A DNA stretch of 64,000 nt from NCBI RefSeq assembly GCF_037963145.1, contig NZ_CP150144.1:1736001-1800000 (forward strand), written 5' to 3'. The translations under genes were made by a program, and so were the position numbers. The notes below the pieces were generated by a model. It saw only the letters and a list, made by a program, of their open reading frames with translations, was not told where the DNA came from and searched no databases. The DNA comes from Oceanobacillus sp. FSL K6-2867. GTDB taxonomy: Bacteria; Bacillota; Bacilli; Bacillales; Amphibacillaceae. This document shows positions 44,058-52,970 of this stretch, piece by piece (the stretch's first letter is position 1; the number at the start of each line of letters is the position of its first letter).

Positions 44058-44168
44058 ATGAACAAAAGCAAACGTGATATACTTATCGCCTTAATGATAA
44101 GCATCATTATTCTAACTGCTGGCGGTGTCATGATGAATCAGGTTAAGAGGAATCACGAAAACAAATAA
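44058..44168 (+). CDS. 36-residue single-helix membrane peptide
   Basis: ATG 44058 with AAAGGAG seven bases upstream opens a 36-residue peptide: a basic start (MNKSKRD), one membrane helix (ILIALMISIIILTAGGVMM) and a basic tail (KRNHENK). It follows the MFS efflux gene by 27 bases on the same strand. Small helices of this type can modulate a transporter, but this is only context. No homologue known to me. Confidence 0.6.
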   Translation: MNKSKRDILIALMISIIILTAGGVMMNQVKRNHENK

Positions 44169-44301
44169 ACTTATTATAGAGAAATGCTTTAACAACTTTG
44201 ATAATGAAGGCACAGTAACGATAGAAAAAAGGAGTTTTTGGTCTCCAGTTACTTGTGAAAAATAACATTATGTGTTTCTTTTTCTAATTTCTTAGTACAT
44301 C

Positions 44302-44310
44302 TGGTATAAT
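44302..44310 (+). promoter_or_regulatory. Extended -10 upstream of the 58-residue membrane peptide
   Basis: TGGTATAAT is a perfect extended -10 (TGnTATAAT). No good -35 is needed. The start point near 44317 gives an 80-base leader. Confidence 0.55.
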
Positions 44311-44398
44311 TTGACTCAAAACCAGCTGTTCAACAATCCCTAGAAAAAAACAATGCCTCTTAATGAGTGAGAAAATGGAGAAAAAGGGAGTGATCTCA

Positions 44399-44575
44399 AT
44401 GTTTAAATCTGAAAAATACAATTTAATAACTAATATTATTATTTGGATTGCAGCTCTTATAATTATTTACAATGTTATATTATTTGAGCCGCCTCTATGG
44501 TTTAACATTCTTTTTCCCTTAATAATGGCTATACCAATAATTAGAAGCATTTATAAAATGGTCAGAAATAATTAA
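44399..44575 (+). CDS. 58-residue two-helix membrane protein
   Basis: ATG 44399 is preceded by AAAGGGAGTG; upstream in-frame ATGs lack an SD. The peptide has two membrane segments, LITNIIIWIAALIIIYNVILF and WFNILFPLIMAIPIIRSIY, with a basic end (KMVRNN). No domain is recognised. It converges with a secreted Ala-rich protein gene and shares its terminator; a two-helix immunity-like role is conceivable but unproven. Confidence 0.65.
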   Translation: MFKSEKYNLITNIIIWIAALIIIYNVILFEPPLWFNILFPLIMAIPIIRSIYKMVRNN

Positions 44576-44582
44576 GAGTTTT

Positions 44583-44620
44583 AAAAGCTCCCTAACTATC
44601 ATAGATTAGGGAGCTTTTTA
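44583..44620. terminator. Bidirectional terminator
   Basis: A 13-bp perfect stem AAAAGCTCCCTAA / TTAGGGAGCTTTT with a 9-base loop and T-runs on both strands, shared by the flanking convergent genes. Confidence 0.92.
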
Positions 44621-44622
44621 AG

Positions 44623-45072
44623 TTATTTTACAAGTTCATATTTTGTTTTAGTTGAATACGAAGTATGATAATTTTTATTATCTGTCATAGTTACTTTAAC
44701 TTTATGACCGTTCTCACCAGCATATATAACTGTGCTATCTGCCACAGCGATTCCTGACAAAGATGCTGCTAATGCTGCAACTGTACCGTAAGGACCAAAA
44801 CTATAGCCATACTTTTTTAATATTGTCTCAGCTGCATATGATGCAGCAGCATTTGTTATTGTCGCACTAGCTCCGGATAATGCTTTCATATTATTTGCAA
44901 GTTCTCTTGTTTGTTTCTCCGTCAAAGTGTACGAACCGAGTACAACTCTTTCTTGTTCATGATCCTTGTCATCTCCACAATCAATATAAGAAGAACATGC
45001 AAACACAGAATTTGAAGGTATTGCCATTAGTAGCATTAGACTGGATATAAAAATACTAAAGATCTTTTTCAT
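44623..45072 (-). CDS. Secreted Ala-rich protein of unknown function
   Basis: About 149 residues. A Sec signal peptide (MKKIFSIFISSLMLLMAIPSNS, then VFA) ends just before CSSYIDCGDD, which gives the mature protein two Cys near its N-terminus. The middle alternates Ala/Ser/Gly (SGASATITNAAASYAAETIL, then GTVAALAASLSGIAVADS), forming an amphipathic or membrane-active segment. The tail is polar and basic. ATG 45072 has GGAGGAGG ten bases upstream. I do not recognise the family. A bacteriocin-like or cell-surface role is possible. Confidence 0.65.
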   Translation of the reverse strand: MKKIFSIFISSLMLLMAIPSNSVFACSSYIDCGDDKDHEQERVVLGSYTLTEKQTRELANNMKALSGASATITNAAASYAAETILKKYGYSFGPYGTVAALAASLSGIAVADSTVIYAGENGHKVKVTMTDNKNYHTSYSTKTKYELVK

Positions 45073-45186
45073 ATCATCTCTTCCTCCTCCCATTTTCTAC
45101 ATTTACTGGCCCCAGTATATATTAAACTAATATTTGGAGGAATAGGAGAAATCTATCATTTATTAAAACAGCTAACAAAAAACCTT

Positions 45187-46167
45187 TTAGTAACTCCGAG
45201 TTCGCTCCCCAATCATATTACCAATACGACTCAATTTATTTTCCGCTGTTAAAACCATCTCATCAAACAGCTCCTGTACTGTCGGCACATTGTTGATAAG
45301 ACCAACTACCTGTCCAGCCCAGCCGAATCCTTCTTTTTCGTACCCTTCATAAATGTATCTGCAATTTGTTTTACCGCTAATCATGTCCTTTAAGTCCTCG
45401 TACGCTGCTCCTTGATGTTCGTGCTCGATAATTTCTAAAGCAAAATCTGATCGAAGAACTCGTCCCGGGGCACCTAGCGATTTTTTAATAATGATCGTAT
45501 CAGATTCCTGCGCTTGCACAAGCGCATTTTTATATTCGTTATGTGCGTGTACGCATTCTTTGGTAGCAATAAAACGAGTTCCCATTACAATACCTTCTGC
45601 ACCTAGAGTAAAGGCTGCTAATAAACCTCTGCCATCACCTATCCCCCCTGCTGCTAAGACAGGAATGGACACATGATCTACAATACGAGGAATCAGCACC
45701 ATTGTACCAATATCATCACGTCCTACATGACCTCCACCTTCCTGACCAACTGCGATAAGGGCATCTGCTCCAAGCTGTTCTGCTTTTCGCGCATGTCTAA
45801 CTCCCGAAACAAGAACGAGTGTTTTAATACCTTCACCTTTGAGCCGTTCTAACACGGGTTTTGGATTACCACCAGTTATGGAGATCACCGGTACCTTTTC
45901 CTCTATTGCCACTTCTAATAATTCCTCGTATTCTCCGTTGTACTTTGCAATAGCAAAGTTTACACCAAAAGGCTTGTTCGTAAGCTTGCGTATTTTATGA
46001 ATTTCATTTCGAAGATTTCCAGGTGTACGTAAAGTTGCTGCAGTAATTTGCCCTAGTCCTCCGGCATTTGAAACAGCAGCAGCTAGTTCCGCATAACCTA
46101 AATAAGCCAGTCCACCTTGAATAATTGGGTATTGAATTCCGAATAGATCTGTTACTTGAGTTTTCAC
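45187..46167 (-). CDS. Nitronate monooxygenase / FabK-like flavoprotein
   Basis: A 326-residue FMN TIM-barrel enzyme. QYPIIQGGLAYLGYAELAAAVSNAGGLGQI opens the barrel; GQEGGGHVGRDD carries the conserved His; IPVLAAGGIGDGRGLLAAFTLGAEGIVMGTRF binds the FMN phosphate. It oxidises nitronates or propionate-3-nitronate, or acts as an enoyl-ACP reductase of FabK type; the sequence does not separate these. GTG 46167 has AAGGAGG seven bases upstream. Monocistronic. Confidence 0.9.
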   Translation of the reverse strand: MKTQVTDLFGIQYPIIQGGLAYLGYAELAAAVSNAGGLGQITAATLRTPGNLRNEIHKIRKLTNKPFGVNFAIAKYNGEYEELLEVAIEEKVPVISITGGNPKPVLERLKGEGIKTLVLVSGVRHARKAEQLGADALIAVGQEGGGHVGRDDIGTMVLIPRIVDHVSIPVLAAGGIGDGRGLLAAFTLGAEGIVMGTRFIATKECVHAHNEYKNALVQAQESDTIIIKKSLGAPGRVLRSDFALEIIEHEHQGAAYEDLKDMISGKTNCRYIYEGYEKEGFGWAGQVVGLINNVPTVQELFDEMVLTAENKLSRIGNMIGERTRSY

Positions 46168-46283
46168 GGCTTACCCTCCTTGTAATAGTGCCCACCAATA
46201 TATTAACACTTGTTCCTATTACTTAGTACTAATTCATTATTAAAAAATCCTCTATACTGTGGTAAAGTAAAGTAAATTAATAA

Positions 46284-46312
46284 GGGCACAATTCCTTGTA
46301 AATGGAATTGCA
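46284..46312 (-). terminator. Hairpin downstream of the maltose acetyltransferase gene
   Basis: GCAATTCC / GGAATTGtGC pair with a T-rich minus-strand tail (TTATTAATTT), about 45 bases past the stop. Confidence 0.6.
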
Positions 46313-46354
46313 CCGATCGTTTAAAAGGTCATGATTAGTTAAGCAAAAGAGACC

Positions 46355-46915
46355 TTATACTTCGATTTGTTTAATGATTCTAGCAGGATTTCCACCAACT
46401 ACTACATTAGCAGGTATGTCTTTCGTCACCACTGCACCTGAAGCAATCACCACATTATCTCCTACCGTTACGCCTGGATTTACGATTGCACTTCCTCCAA
46501 TCCATACATTATTGCCAATCGTAATCGGCTTTCCGCTTTCTATTCCAGAGTTTCGTGCCGTTGGGTGAAGCGGATGTGTCGCTGTATAGATCTGTACTCT
46601 AGGTCCGAGCAAGCAATTATCACCAAAGCGCACTTCACAGATATCTAAAAACGTACAGTCAAAGTTTGCGTAAAAATTGTTACCTACGTGTGTATTATAA
46701 CCATAGTCAAATCGAATATTTGGCTCCATATATATTTTTTCTCCAGTGGAACCGAGTAATTCCTTTAATATGTTTGTCCGTTTTTCTTCTTCGGTTTCTA
46801 ACGTTTGATTATACATTCTAACTTTACGTCTTGCTTCCATGCGATCCTGTACTAATTCTGAATCAGCAGGATTATACATTTCTGCAGCTATCATCTTTTC
46901 CTTTTCCGTTGTCAT
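46355..46915 (-). CDS. maa: Sugar O-acetyltransferase (maltose acetyltransferase, Maa-like)
   Basis: A 186-residue left-handed beta-helix acetyltransferase. The N-terminal Mac domain is [22 protein letters not shown]; hexapeptide turns follow, with the catalytic His in [14 protein letters not shown] and [29 protein letters not shown]. It acetylates free sugars such as maltose or glucose with acetyl-CoA, perhaps for detoxification. Monocistronic. Confidence 0.93.
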   Translation of the reverse strand: MTTEKEKMIAAEMYNPADSELVQDRMEARRKVRMYNQTLETEEEKRTNILKELLGSTGEKIYMEPNIRFDYGYNTHVGNNFYANFDCTFLDICEVRFGDNCLLGPRVQIYTATHPLHPTARNSGIESGKPITIGNNVWIGGSAIVNPGVTVGDNVVIASGAVVTKDIPANVVVGGNPARIIKQIEV

Positions 46916-47091
46916 TTAAAATAACCTACTTTCATCTATAATAAATCAAGGGCCTGTTTCTTACTTTTACAGGGAAAGCGGGCTCTGCGTTATATCATCG
47001 CCTTGCGCTCATATTACTTTTTAGTATCGTTAAAATCCAAGCCCTGTATTCCCCTTACCATTAACAGCTAAATTTAACATATTTAATGAAC

Positions 47092-47124
47092 AAAAAGAAC
47101 CCATAACAAAAATGGATTCTTTCA
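47092..47124 (-). terminator. Terminator of the YiaA-like gene
   Basis: AAGAATCCAT / ATGGGTTCTT (one G-U) with TTTTTG on the minus strand, about 85 bases past the stop. The rest of 46916-47208 shows no gene. Confidence 0.7.
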
Positions 47125-47208
47125 AAGCGACGTTAAATTTTAGTTAAGTTTCTAACCAGGATATTCCGTATCTGGCATCTTCATAGCATATTGCAAAAAT
47201 AAGAAAAC

Positions 47209-47679
47209 TTATTCTCTTTCCCTAGCTCTCTGTGTATCTCGAATATTTTTTTGAACGGTTACTGCAGCAAATATACTAAGCACAAACGCCATGCCATAAA
47301 ATCCTTTTTCGCTTAAAACAATACTTCCTGCATTGTATAAACCAACACCAATTAATAAAATCGATATAATAAGTGCAACCCAACTAATACCAAAATAAAT
47401 AGGTGTAACTGGTATTCCTTCTTCTTTATCACGTACCGCCTTTTGTAAAGACACGGCAGAATAAAGCCCGAATATTAATACTGCAAAATAATAGCCTTTT
47501 TCATTCAATTCCATCGCTGCGTTAAACAAGCCAATCAGATATGCTGCAACGCCAATCATTAAAGCTGCCCAGGAAGCTCCTTTAAAGGCTCCGGTCGGTT
47601 CCCCTTCTTTTCTTTCAAACTTTACCTTTGTATCTTCTTCTCTTTCCTCATCCAATAAACTCCTCTGCTCACTAGACAT
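47209..47679 (-). CDS. YiaAB-type membrane protein
   Basis: About 156 residues: an acidic 35-residue cytoplasmic start, then two repeats of the YiaA/B motif, each with two helices and a conserved [25 protein letters not shown] or [25 protein letters not shown] ending. The family has no assigned function. ATG 47679 has GGGGGAAAG upstream; the ATG at 47694 does not. Confidence 0.88.
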   Translation of the reverse strand: MSSEQRSLLDEEREEDTKVKFERKEGEPTGAFKGASWAALMIGVAAYLIGLFNAAMELNEKGYYFAVLIFGLYSAVSLQKAVRDKEEGIPVTPIYFGISWVALIISILLIGVGLYNAGSIVLSEKGFYGMAFVLSIFAAVTVQKNIRDTQRARERE

Positions 47680-47851
47680 TAGACTTTCCCCCATTCTTAT
47701 CGCTAATTAAAAGCATCCGATTCAGTTCAGTCAGCTTTTCTACATACATTATACTTAATATTCCCGCAAATAGAAGCAAAATTTATAAAAGAATTCTTGT
47801 ATAATAATCAGCCCATGTTAACAATGTAGTGAAACAGCTAAAAAATGATTG

Positions 47852-47890
47852 ATAAAAAAACAAAAACCCTGCACAAACAGGATTTTTGTT
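47852..47890 (-). terminator. Terminator of the FAD-binding reductase gene
   Basis: AACAAAAAtCCTG / CAGGgTTTTTGTT with a TTTTTTT run on the minus strand. Confidence 0.82.
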
Positions 47891-47952
47891 AAACCTTTTC
47901 TGATTCGATTTTTGCATGGATGCTATTAAGTACATGCTCGTACTCTTTGTAA

Positions 47953-48660
47953 CTAATACCCAAAAAACGCATCCTTTTTAATATTGCTTTTGGGAACATC
48001 CTTATTTCTTAAATGACTTGAAATATACTCCACCATGGATTTTGGACCCGCAATATAGTATTTTCCATCATTTTTATATTGCTGAGCAAACATATCTATC
48101 CCCTGATATAAGTCATTCTTTGAATCTAGGTAAGTTATCTGTATGGAATAATGGTCAGCAATTTTATCAAGTTCATTTTTAAAAATGTATGCTTTATCGC
48201 TATCTAAATAAAGCAGTTGTACTGGGTTATCACTTGCATTTCCGTTCGCTTCAATTTGTTTCAGGATCGATCGAAACGGGGTAATGCCGATACCGCCTGC
48301 AATAAAGAGTGAAGGGCTGTTATCATTCAAATTAAATGGCCCTACAGGTCCACTCATGCTAATTTTCATTCCTTGTTTAAGTTCTAACATCGCCTGCTTG
48401 AAATCACTCGGATTATCATTAATTTTCATTGTTAGTCGAATAACATTTTCTGCGGGTGCAGACGCCACACTGAATGGCCTTGTAGCATTTTTTATTTTTT
48501 TATGCGTGATGGTAAACAGACCATGCTGCCCTGCTTCCCAGATTAAATCACCTGGCTTCTCAAATAGGAAGGTATACACACCTTCCATTTCTTTATAGCT
48601 CTCTAAAAGTAATATTTCTCTTTTCTTAAACACCGCTAGCATATCTTTGAAAAAACTCAT
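47953..48660 (-). CDS. FAD/NAD(P)H-binding oxidoreductase (ferredoxin reductase-like)
   Basis: A 235-residue flavoprotein reductase without a ferredoxin domain. TRPFSVASAP binds FAD (RPxS), SLFIAGGIGITPFRSIL binds the nicotinamide (GGIGxTP), and the C-terminus has YIAGPKSMVEYI. It transfers electrons from NAD(P)H to an unknown partner. TAGGGAGATAAG precedes the ATG. The ArsR-SRPBCC gene upstream may be in the same direction but is 127 bases away. Confidence 0.9.
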   Translation of the reverse strand: MSFFKDMLAVFKKREILLLESYKEMEGVYTFLFEKPGDLIWEAGQHGLFTITHKKIKNATRPFSVASAPAENVIRLTMKINDNPSDFKQAMLELKQGMKISMSGPVGPFNLNDNSPSLFIAGGIGITPFRSILKQIEANGNASDNPVQLLYLDSDKAYIFKNELDKIADHYSIQITYLDSKNDLYQGIDMFAQQYKNDGKYYIAGPKSMVEYISSHLRNKDVPKSNIKKDAFFGY

Positions 48661-48787
48661 TTTCTTATCTCCCTATTTAGAATAGCTATCCAATACAGCT
48701 AAAACGAATTAGCAGTTGTACAATTAATAATCATTAATGGTCTGGAGCTATTGTGCCTATTAATTACGGGAGGAAAGGCAATATCGC

Positions 48788-49525
48788 TTATTGTTCCAGC
48801 ACATTACCAAGCTGCTCACCCATTTTCGTCCAGCTGTATATTGCCCCCTCGATAGCTCCTTTGGTAGCTTTTGTTTCTTCACTGAATCCAACTTGCTCGA
48901 AATGCAAGTTTGTGGTCCCATCTGAACCTTCTTTCAATGTCCATGTAACAGTAGTATTCTCGCCTTGGCTTGCCCACGTATAAGATAATTTATGGGGCTC
49001 TTTCACTTCAAGCACTTCACAATCTACAATTCCGTTCCACCATTTATTTGGCTCTGCCCGAAATTGAAACTTATGGCCAACTATTGGCTTAAAGTCATTT
49101 TCCCATATCCATTTAGCAAGCATTTCCGAATCCGTTAATGCCTTCCACACTTCTTCAATTGAACTTGTATATTGAAAATCTAATGATACATCTGCTTTCA
49201 TTTTTTGTTCCTCCAATAAAAGATTTAATTTGAACATTCTTTCTTTCCAGAAATCTTCATAGAAAGATACCCAGTCGTGAATTTCCTTCAGAGGAGCTGC
49301 ATTCAGCCGATACCTCGTTTCTCTGCCAACTTTTCTGCTGGTCACAAGTCCAGCCTCTTTTAGAATTGCCAAATGCTTTGAAATTGCTGTGCGACCCATT
49401 TCGAAATGGAAAGTTAACTCATAAAGCGGTAATTCTGCCGCATTCGCTAATAAACGAAGAAGCTTCCTTCGGGTTTGGTCGGAAATAGCACCATAAACAT
49501 CTCTTTCCGTTCCCTTTTCGCTCAA
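48788..49525 (-). CDS. ArsR-type regulator fused to SRPBCC/AHSA1 domain
   Basis: About 245 residues in two modules. Residues 1-95 form an ArsR-like winged HTH (YGAISDQTRRKLLRLL and MGRTAISKHLAILKEAGLVTSRKVGRETRYRLN). Residues 110-245 form an AHSA1 SRPBCC domain (SIEEVWKALTDSEMLAKWIWENDF, SYTWASQGENTTVTWTL). Such fusions sense a hydrophobic ligand through the SRPBCC cavity and derepress themselves and neighbours. TTG 49525 is well spaced from AGGGG; ATG 49534 touches it. A double inverted repeat just upstream is the likely operator. Confidence 0.88.
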   Translation of the reverse strand: MSEKGTERDVYGAISDQTRRKLLRLLANAAELPLYELTFHFEMGRTAISKHLAILKEAGLVTSRKVGRETRYRLNAAPLKEIHDWVSFYEDFWKERMFKLNLLLEEQKMKADVSLDFQYTSSIEEVWKALTDSEMLAKWIWENDFKPIVGHKFQFRAEPNKWWNGIVDCEVLEVKEPHKLSYTWASQGENTTVTWTLKEGSDGTTNLHFEQVGFSEETKATKGAIEGAIYSWTKMGEQLGNVLEQ

Positions 49526-49557
49526 TATCACCATCCCCTGATCTTACACCTTATTAT

Positions 49558-49605
49558 GACACTAAAGGGTGTCCTATTTACTTTTATAATACGACACCTT
49601 TTAGT
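49558..49605. promoter_or_regulatory. Inverted repeats upstream of the ArsR-SRPBCC gene
   Basis: GACAC-TAAAGG-GTGTC (49558-49573) and, 19 bases on, GACACCTTTTAGT (49593-49605), which is the reverse complement of ACTAAAGGGTGTC apart from one base. They start 33 bases before the start codon. Confidence 0.65.
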
Positions 49606-49707
49606 TTCATGTCAAGTTCACCTTTAAAAAAGAGTTTAGCCAAGATTACTTTGAATCAACCATAAACTTCCTTTTAACATGCTGATTCCGGCTTAAGTTA
49701 ACTAAAT

Positions 49708-49740
49708 AGAAAAAGACTGAATCACTTCTGGATCCAGTCA
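49708..49740 (-). terminator. Terminator after the small minus-strand frame at 49738
   Basis: ACTGgATC / GATtCAGT stem with a TTTTTCTATTT tail on the minus strand. Its arm overlaps the TGA at 49738-49740. Confidence 0.65.
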
Positions 49741-49881
49741 GATGTTATATTTTTTATTTAGTATAACGGATTGAATAGCAGTCAAAAATCGTTCGAGTTG
49801 GATAATATTATCCAAGTCCATCCAATGATATTCGGTATTCGAATATCCATTCATACTGAATATCAGATAAATTCTCTTCAT
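49738..49881 (-). CDS. Possible 47-residue protein or gene remnant
   Basis: ATG 49881 with AGAGG eight bases upstream gives MKRIYLIFSMNGYSNTEYHW and WMDLDNIIQLERFLTAIQSVIL; the stop sits in a terminator hairpin. The frame also stays open upstream of the ATG for about 22 codons (FFDYIIVYSRT), so this may be the C-terminal remnant of a larger protein. I do not recognise it. Two perfect palindromes (49798-49815 and 49827-49847) lie inside it. Confidence 0.35.
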   Translation of the reverse strand: MKRIYLIFSMNGYSNTEYHWMDLDNIIQLERFLTAIQSVILNKKYNI

Positions 49882-49995
49882 TTTCATGTCCTCTACCGAT
49901 TTTGTTCTGGAATATACGATTATGTAATCGAAAAATGCAAAAAACTTATATTACTCAACAGCTACAAAAGATACTATCTTACCTAGCATACCAAA

Positions 49996-51003
49996 CTAAT
50001 TAAACGCTCCTGCCAATAGCTCAATTGCCTTTTTACGTACTTCCAACCCTGGCATAAGTGGCACTAACAGGACTTCATCAGCCTTAAATTGACTAATCAA
50101 CGCATTTAATTGATCTGTCACACTTCCAATATCTCCTACTACCATCCGGATTCGATTCGCTTGAATGATTTTCTTTTCATCTTCCGTGTATGCATATTTA
50201 TGAGCTGTTTCAACCGATGGAAATTCTGACAAATGGGCAAAATTATCTGTGCCGAGCAACCACAAATCTAGGGCTTTTGCGTATTCTTCCGCTTGCTCAT
50301 TCGTTTCAGCAACGACTATAAACGGGGCGATCGACACTCTAGGCTCTCGCATGATAGATGAAGGCTTAAATTCATTACGATACAACTCCGCTGCCTGGAT
50401 ACCAATAGCTAATTTATCAATGCCTGCAAGCGGAAATAATCCAAACGTATAACCAATCCCTAATTTAGCGGCCATTTTAGCATTTCTGATACTAGTTGAC
50501 AGCACCCACATCTCGGGAACGGTTGAAATAACAGGGTTAGCAATTATACCAGAGAAACGATGGTTTTCATCCACTTGATCGCTCAAATACTTGGTTAAAT
50601 CAACAATACTCTGCTCGTAATTGATTTTACTCTTTTTATTCTCGTTTAACGTCCGGTTCACAATGGGCGTTCCTATCGTATTGCCTATTCCCAAATCAAT
50701 TCGACCAGGATGAAACGCTTCGAGAACTCGAAAATTTTCAGCTACTTTATAAGGACTATAATGTGGTATCATCACACCGCCCGAACCGATACGAATCCGT
50801 TCAGTCGCATCTGCTAAACGCATCATGATTAGTTCTGGTGAGCTACTAGCAAAAGCAGGAACGTTGTGATGTTCTGCCATCCAAAACCGTTCATAGCCTA
50901 ATAATTCTGCTAATTGAGCTAGCTCAATTGTATTCTGCAAAGCTTTTTGGGCATTGCTTCCTTCATCAATTTGAGCGTAATCTAAAATCCCTAATTTAAT
51001 CAA
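49996..51003 (-). CDS. Luciferase-like (LLM class) flavin oxidoreductase of the SirTM island
   Basis: A 335-residue LLM enzyme. YERFWMAEHHNVPAFASSSPELIMMRLA and RIRIGSGGVMIPHYSPYKVAENFRVLEAFHPGRIDLGIG are the luciferase-family FMN blocks, and TFGLFP, SIAPFIVVAE follow. TTG 51003 has AAGGG upstream. It lies 30 bases behind lplA2 and closes the SirTM operon; the same gene class accompanies sirTM in staphylococci and streptococci. A redox partner of the lipoyl group or oxidant defence is proposed for it, without direct proof. Confidence 0.92.
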   Translation of the reverse strand: MIKLGILDYAQIDEGSNAQKALQNTIELAQLAELLGYERFWMAEHHNVPAFASSSPELIMMRLADATERIRIGSGGVMIPHYSPYKVAENFRVLEAFHPGRIDLGIGNTIGTPIVNRTLNENKKSKINYEQSIVDLTKYLSDQVDENHRFSGIIANPVISTVPEMWVLSTSIRNAKMAAKLGIGYTFGLFPLAGIDKLAIGIQAAELYRNEFKPSSIMREPRVSIAPFIVVAETNEQAEEYAKALDLWLLGTDNFAHLSEFPSVETAHKYAYTEDEKKIIQANRIRMVVGDIGSVTDQLNALISQFKADEVLLVPLMPGLEVRKKAIELLAGAFN

Positions 51004-51033
51004 TCTTACCCTTCTTTCTATGTCTCAAGGTAC

Positions 51034-52065
51034 TTATGCTTTTTCACTTAAGATAAAGCTAACAAGTTCTTCTTTCGTCAGATTCCCAAAATAATTAGCC
51101 AATTCGACCGATTTTAACGCGTTTAATAAGTCCTCTTTCCTTAACCGTACCCCTACTAATACTTCTTCCACATCTTTTATATTTTTTGTTCCAAAAAAGT
51201 CACCCGAAATCTGAATGGCAGTAATTTTAGCATGCTCAATCGTTAAGCCAACACTAATCGTTCCAATTGGAAAACGTTCTGTTAAACGATATTCGAACTG
51301 CTGGAAGCGACCATAGTTCCAGTCCCAATTATTGTATTTCTCAGCGGCAATTTTATCGACACCTGCCCAATCTTCACGTGTTAATTCATAGCGCTTCGCT
51401 TCACTAACATCATTAATTTCAAGTAATTGGCAAATCATATAATCGGTAAACTCCCAGACCGTCATTTCTTGGTATTCTGGTGCTAGATGAGGACGGATTG
51501 ACCCTACTCGACTGCGGACGGACTGAATCCCATGTGATTTAATTTTCTTCTGGTTTGGATTCAATACGGACACCATTGCTTCATAATTGGGATCTAATAG
51601 CAACGAATACCCAGCGTATATCCGACCATTCTGTAAGGTCATCGCCGCACCAGAGACTTTCTTGCCATCTAAAACCAAATCATTACGACCTTTTTGTTCT
51701 AACTGATCAACGCCTAATTTCTCAAGTGCTTTGATGACCGGTTCATACAGACGTGCATAGTTTCCATGAATGTCCGTACTGCCATCAAATAAGAAGCAAA
51801 AACTCATATTTCGATCATCGAGGTAAATCGCACCGCCACCAGTTTCCCGGCGAACAATTTTAATATCATGCTCATCCATATAAGGCTGATTGACTTCCTC
51901 GTATGCATTCTGGAATTTTCCAATCTGAACAGCCGGCTGCATCATGTATGGAAACAATACATCATCATCTAAGAAAATATGGTCTTTCACATATTCTTGT
52001 AAAGCCATTGCCATTCCTGGATCATATATCCATTCTCCATGGCGCTTCGATTCAATTAAATACAT
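51034..52065 (-). CDS. lplA2: Lipoate-protein ligase A (LplA2 type)
   Basis: A 343-residue ligase that activates lipoate with ATP and transfers it to a Lys of a carrier. VQIGKFQNAYEEVN, RRETGGGAIYLDDRNMSFC (residues 72-90; lipoyl-AMP loop) and the catalytic Lys in DLVLDGKKVSGAA are present, and the C-terminal accessory domain follows. ATG 52065 has AAAGGAGG seven bases upstream; an upstream TTG-type extension at 52086 is not needed. It lies 17 bases behind sirTM, identifying it as the dedicated ligase for GcvH-L. Confidence 0.95.
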   Translation of the reverse strand: MYLIESKRHGEWIYDPGMAMALQEYVKDHIFLDDDVLFPYMMQPAVQIGKFQNAYEEVNQPYMDEHDIKIVRRETGGGAIYLDDRNMSFCFLFDGSTDIHGNYARLYEPVIKALEKLGVDQLEQKGRNDLVLDGKKVSGAAMTLQNGRIYAGYSLLLDPNYEAMVSVLNPNQKKIKSHGIQSVRSRVGSIRPHLAPEYQEMTVWEFTDYMICQLLEINDVSEAKRYELTREDWAGVDKIAAEKYNNWDWNYGRFQQFEYRLTERFPIGTISVGLTIEHAKITAIQISGDFFGTKNIKDVEEVLVGVRLRKEDLLNALKSVELANYFGNLTKEELVSFILSEKA

Positions 52066-52082
52066 TTGCTCGCCTCCTTTGT

Positions 52083-52961
52083 TCACTTGCTAATTGTATG
52101 TAATACTTCAGCAATATCCTCATCAATTCGTACTGTTTGTGGACGAATTGCATGTGGTATGAAATAATCTTTTTGATTCATCGTCACAAACAACGCCTTC
52201 TCATTCCCTTCCGTCATTTGTTGGAAAGGATGTTTAATAAATTGTGGGGTTGTATGTCCCACACCAATTTCCAAAAATAAAATTTTCTTATCTTGATTTT
52301 CTTTCAGAAATTGTTCATAACGTTCTTTCTGTTCATGAAAATGACCATCTTCAACCATTCCCTTTTCTTCATTACGTTTATTAACCTCCAAACCGGCTCC
52401 ACATTTCGGACAAAGCGGAACTAAATTTGCAGGTATCTTCATATCCGATTGTTCCCGGACCATTTTGCGAATTAGCGCTTCATCATGATACGTCTGTTGA
52501 TGACAGTGCTCCGAACATTGCCACAATCCGTATTCCCCTTGAATGCGAAACACTTTATCCATATCGAACTCAGCCGCATAAAACGCATTATCGGCATTCG
52601 TCGTAATAACATGATAATTTTTCCCTGCCATTTTAAGTCGCAAGTCGACATATGCTTGTCCTACTGGTTGATCAAAGAAATTCAACAAGCTGAAACGGCT
52701 TTGAAAAGCCCAGTATTCTTGTTCATCTTCGAAATCAAATAAACTTGCTTGTAACATGTCCAAAAAACGATACTTCGCAATAAAATCGGGAAAAGCGTCC
52801 GTAAACCGTTTACCTACATATGTAAAGCCAGCCGCTGCAGACATTCCTGCACCAATTCCAATGACAATTGCCTCAGCCTCATCTATTAGTTGGTTTAATA
52901 AATCAGCTTGTGACAATGATGCCCCCTCTGTTAATGTTTGCCAATATGAAAGTTGTTGCAT
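52083..52961 (-). CDS. sirTM: SirTM, sirtuin-like protein ADP-ribosyltransferase
   Basis: About 292 residues (numbering from 52967). The Rossmann NAD loop is [13 protein letters not shown] (36-48). TTNAD (122-126) replaces the TQNID of deacetylases, and RIQGEYG (141-147) has Gln143 where sirtuins have the catalytic His. Four Cys (151, 155, 186, 189) form the zinc ribbon. These changes define class M sirtuins, which ADP-ribosylate rather than deacylate. Its known target is lipoylated GcvH-L, encoded two genes upstream. ATG 52961 has AGGGG six bases upstream. Nine bases separate it from the macrodomain gene. Confidence 0.95.
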   Translation of the reverse strand: MQQLSYWQTLTEGASLSQADLLNQLIDEAEAIVIGIGAGMSAAAGFTYVGKRFTDAFPDFIAKYRFLDMLQASLFDFEDEQEYWAFQSRFSLLNFFDQPVGQAYVDLRLKMAGKNYHVITTNADNAFYAAEFDMDKVFRIQGEYGLWQCSEHCHQQTYHDEALIRKMVREQSDMKIPANLVPLCPKCGAGLEVNKRNEEKGMVEDGHFHEQKERYEQFLKENQDKKILFLEIGVGHTTPQFIKHPFQQMTEGNEKALFVTMNQKDYFIPHAIRPQTVRIDEDIAEVLHTISK

Positions 52962-52970
52962 AGCCATCCC

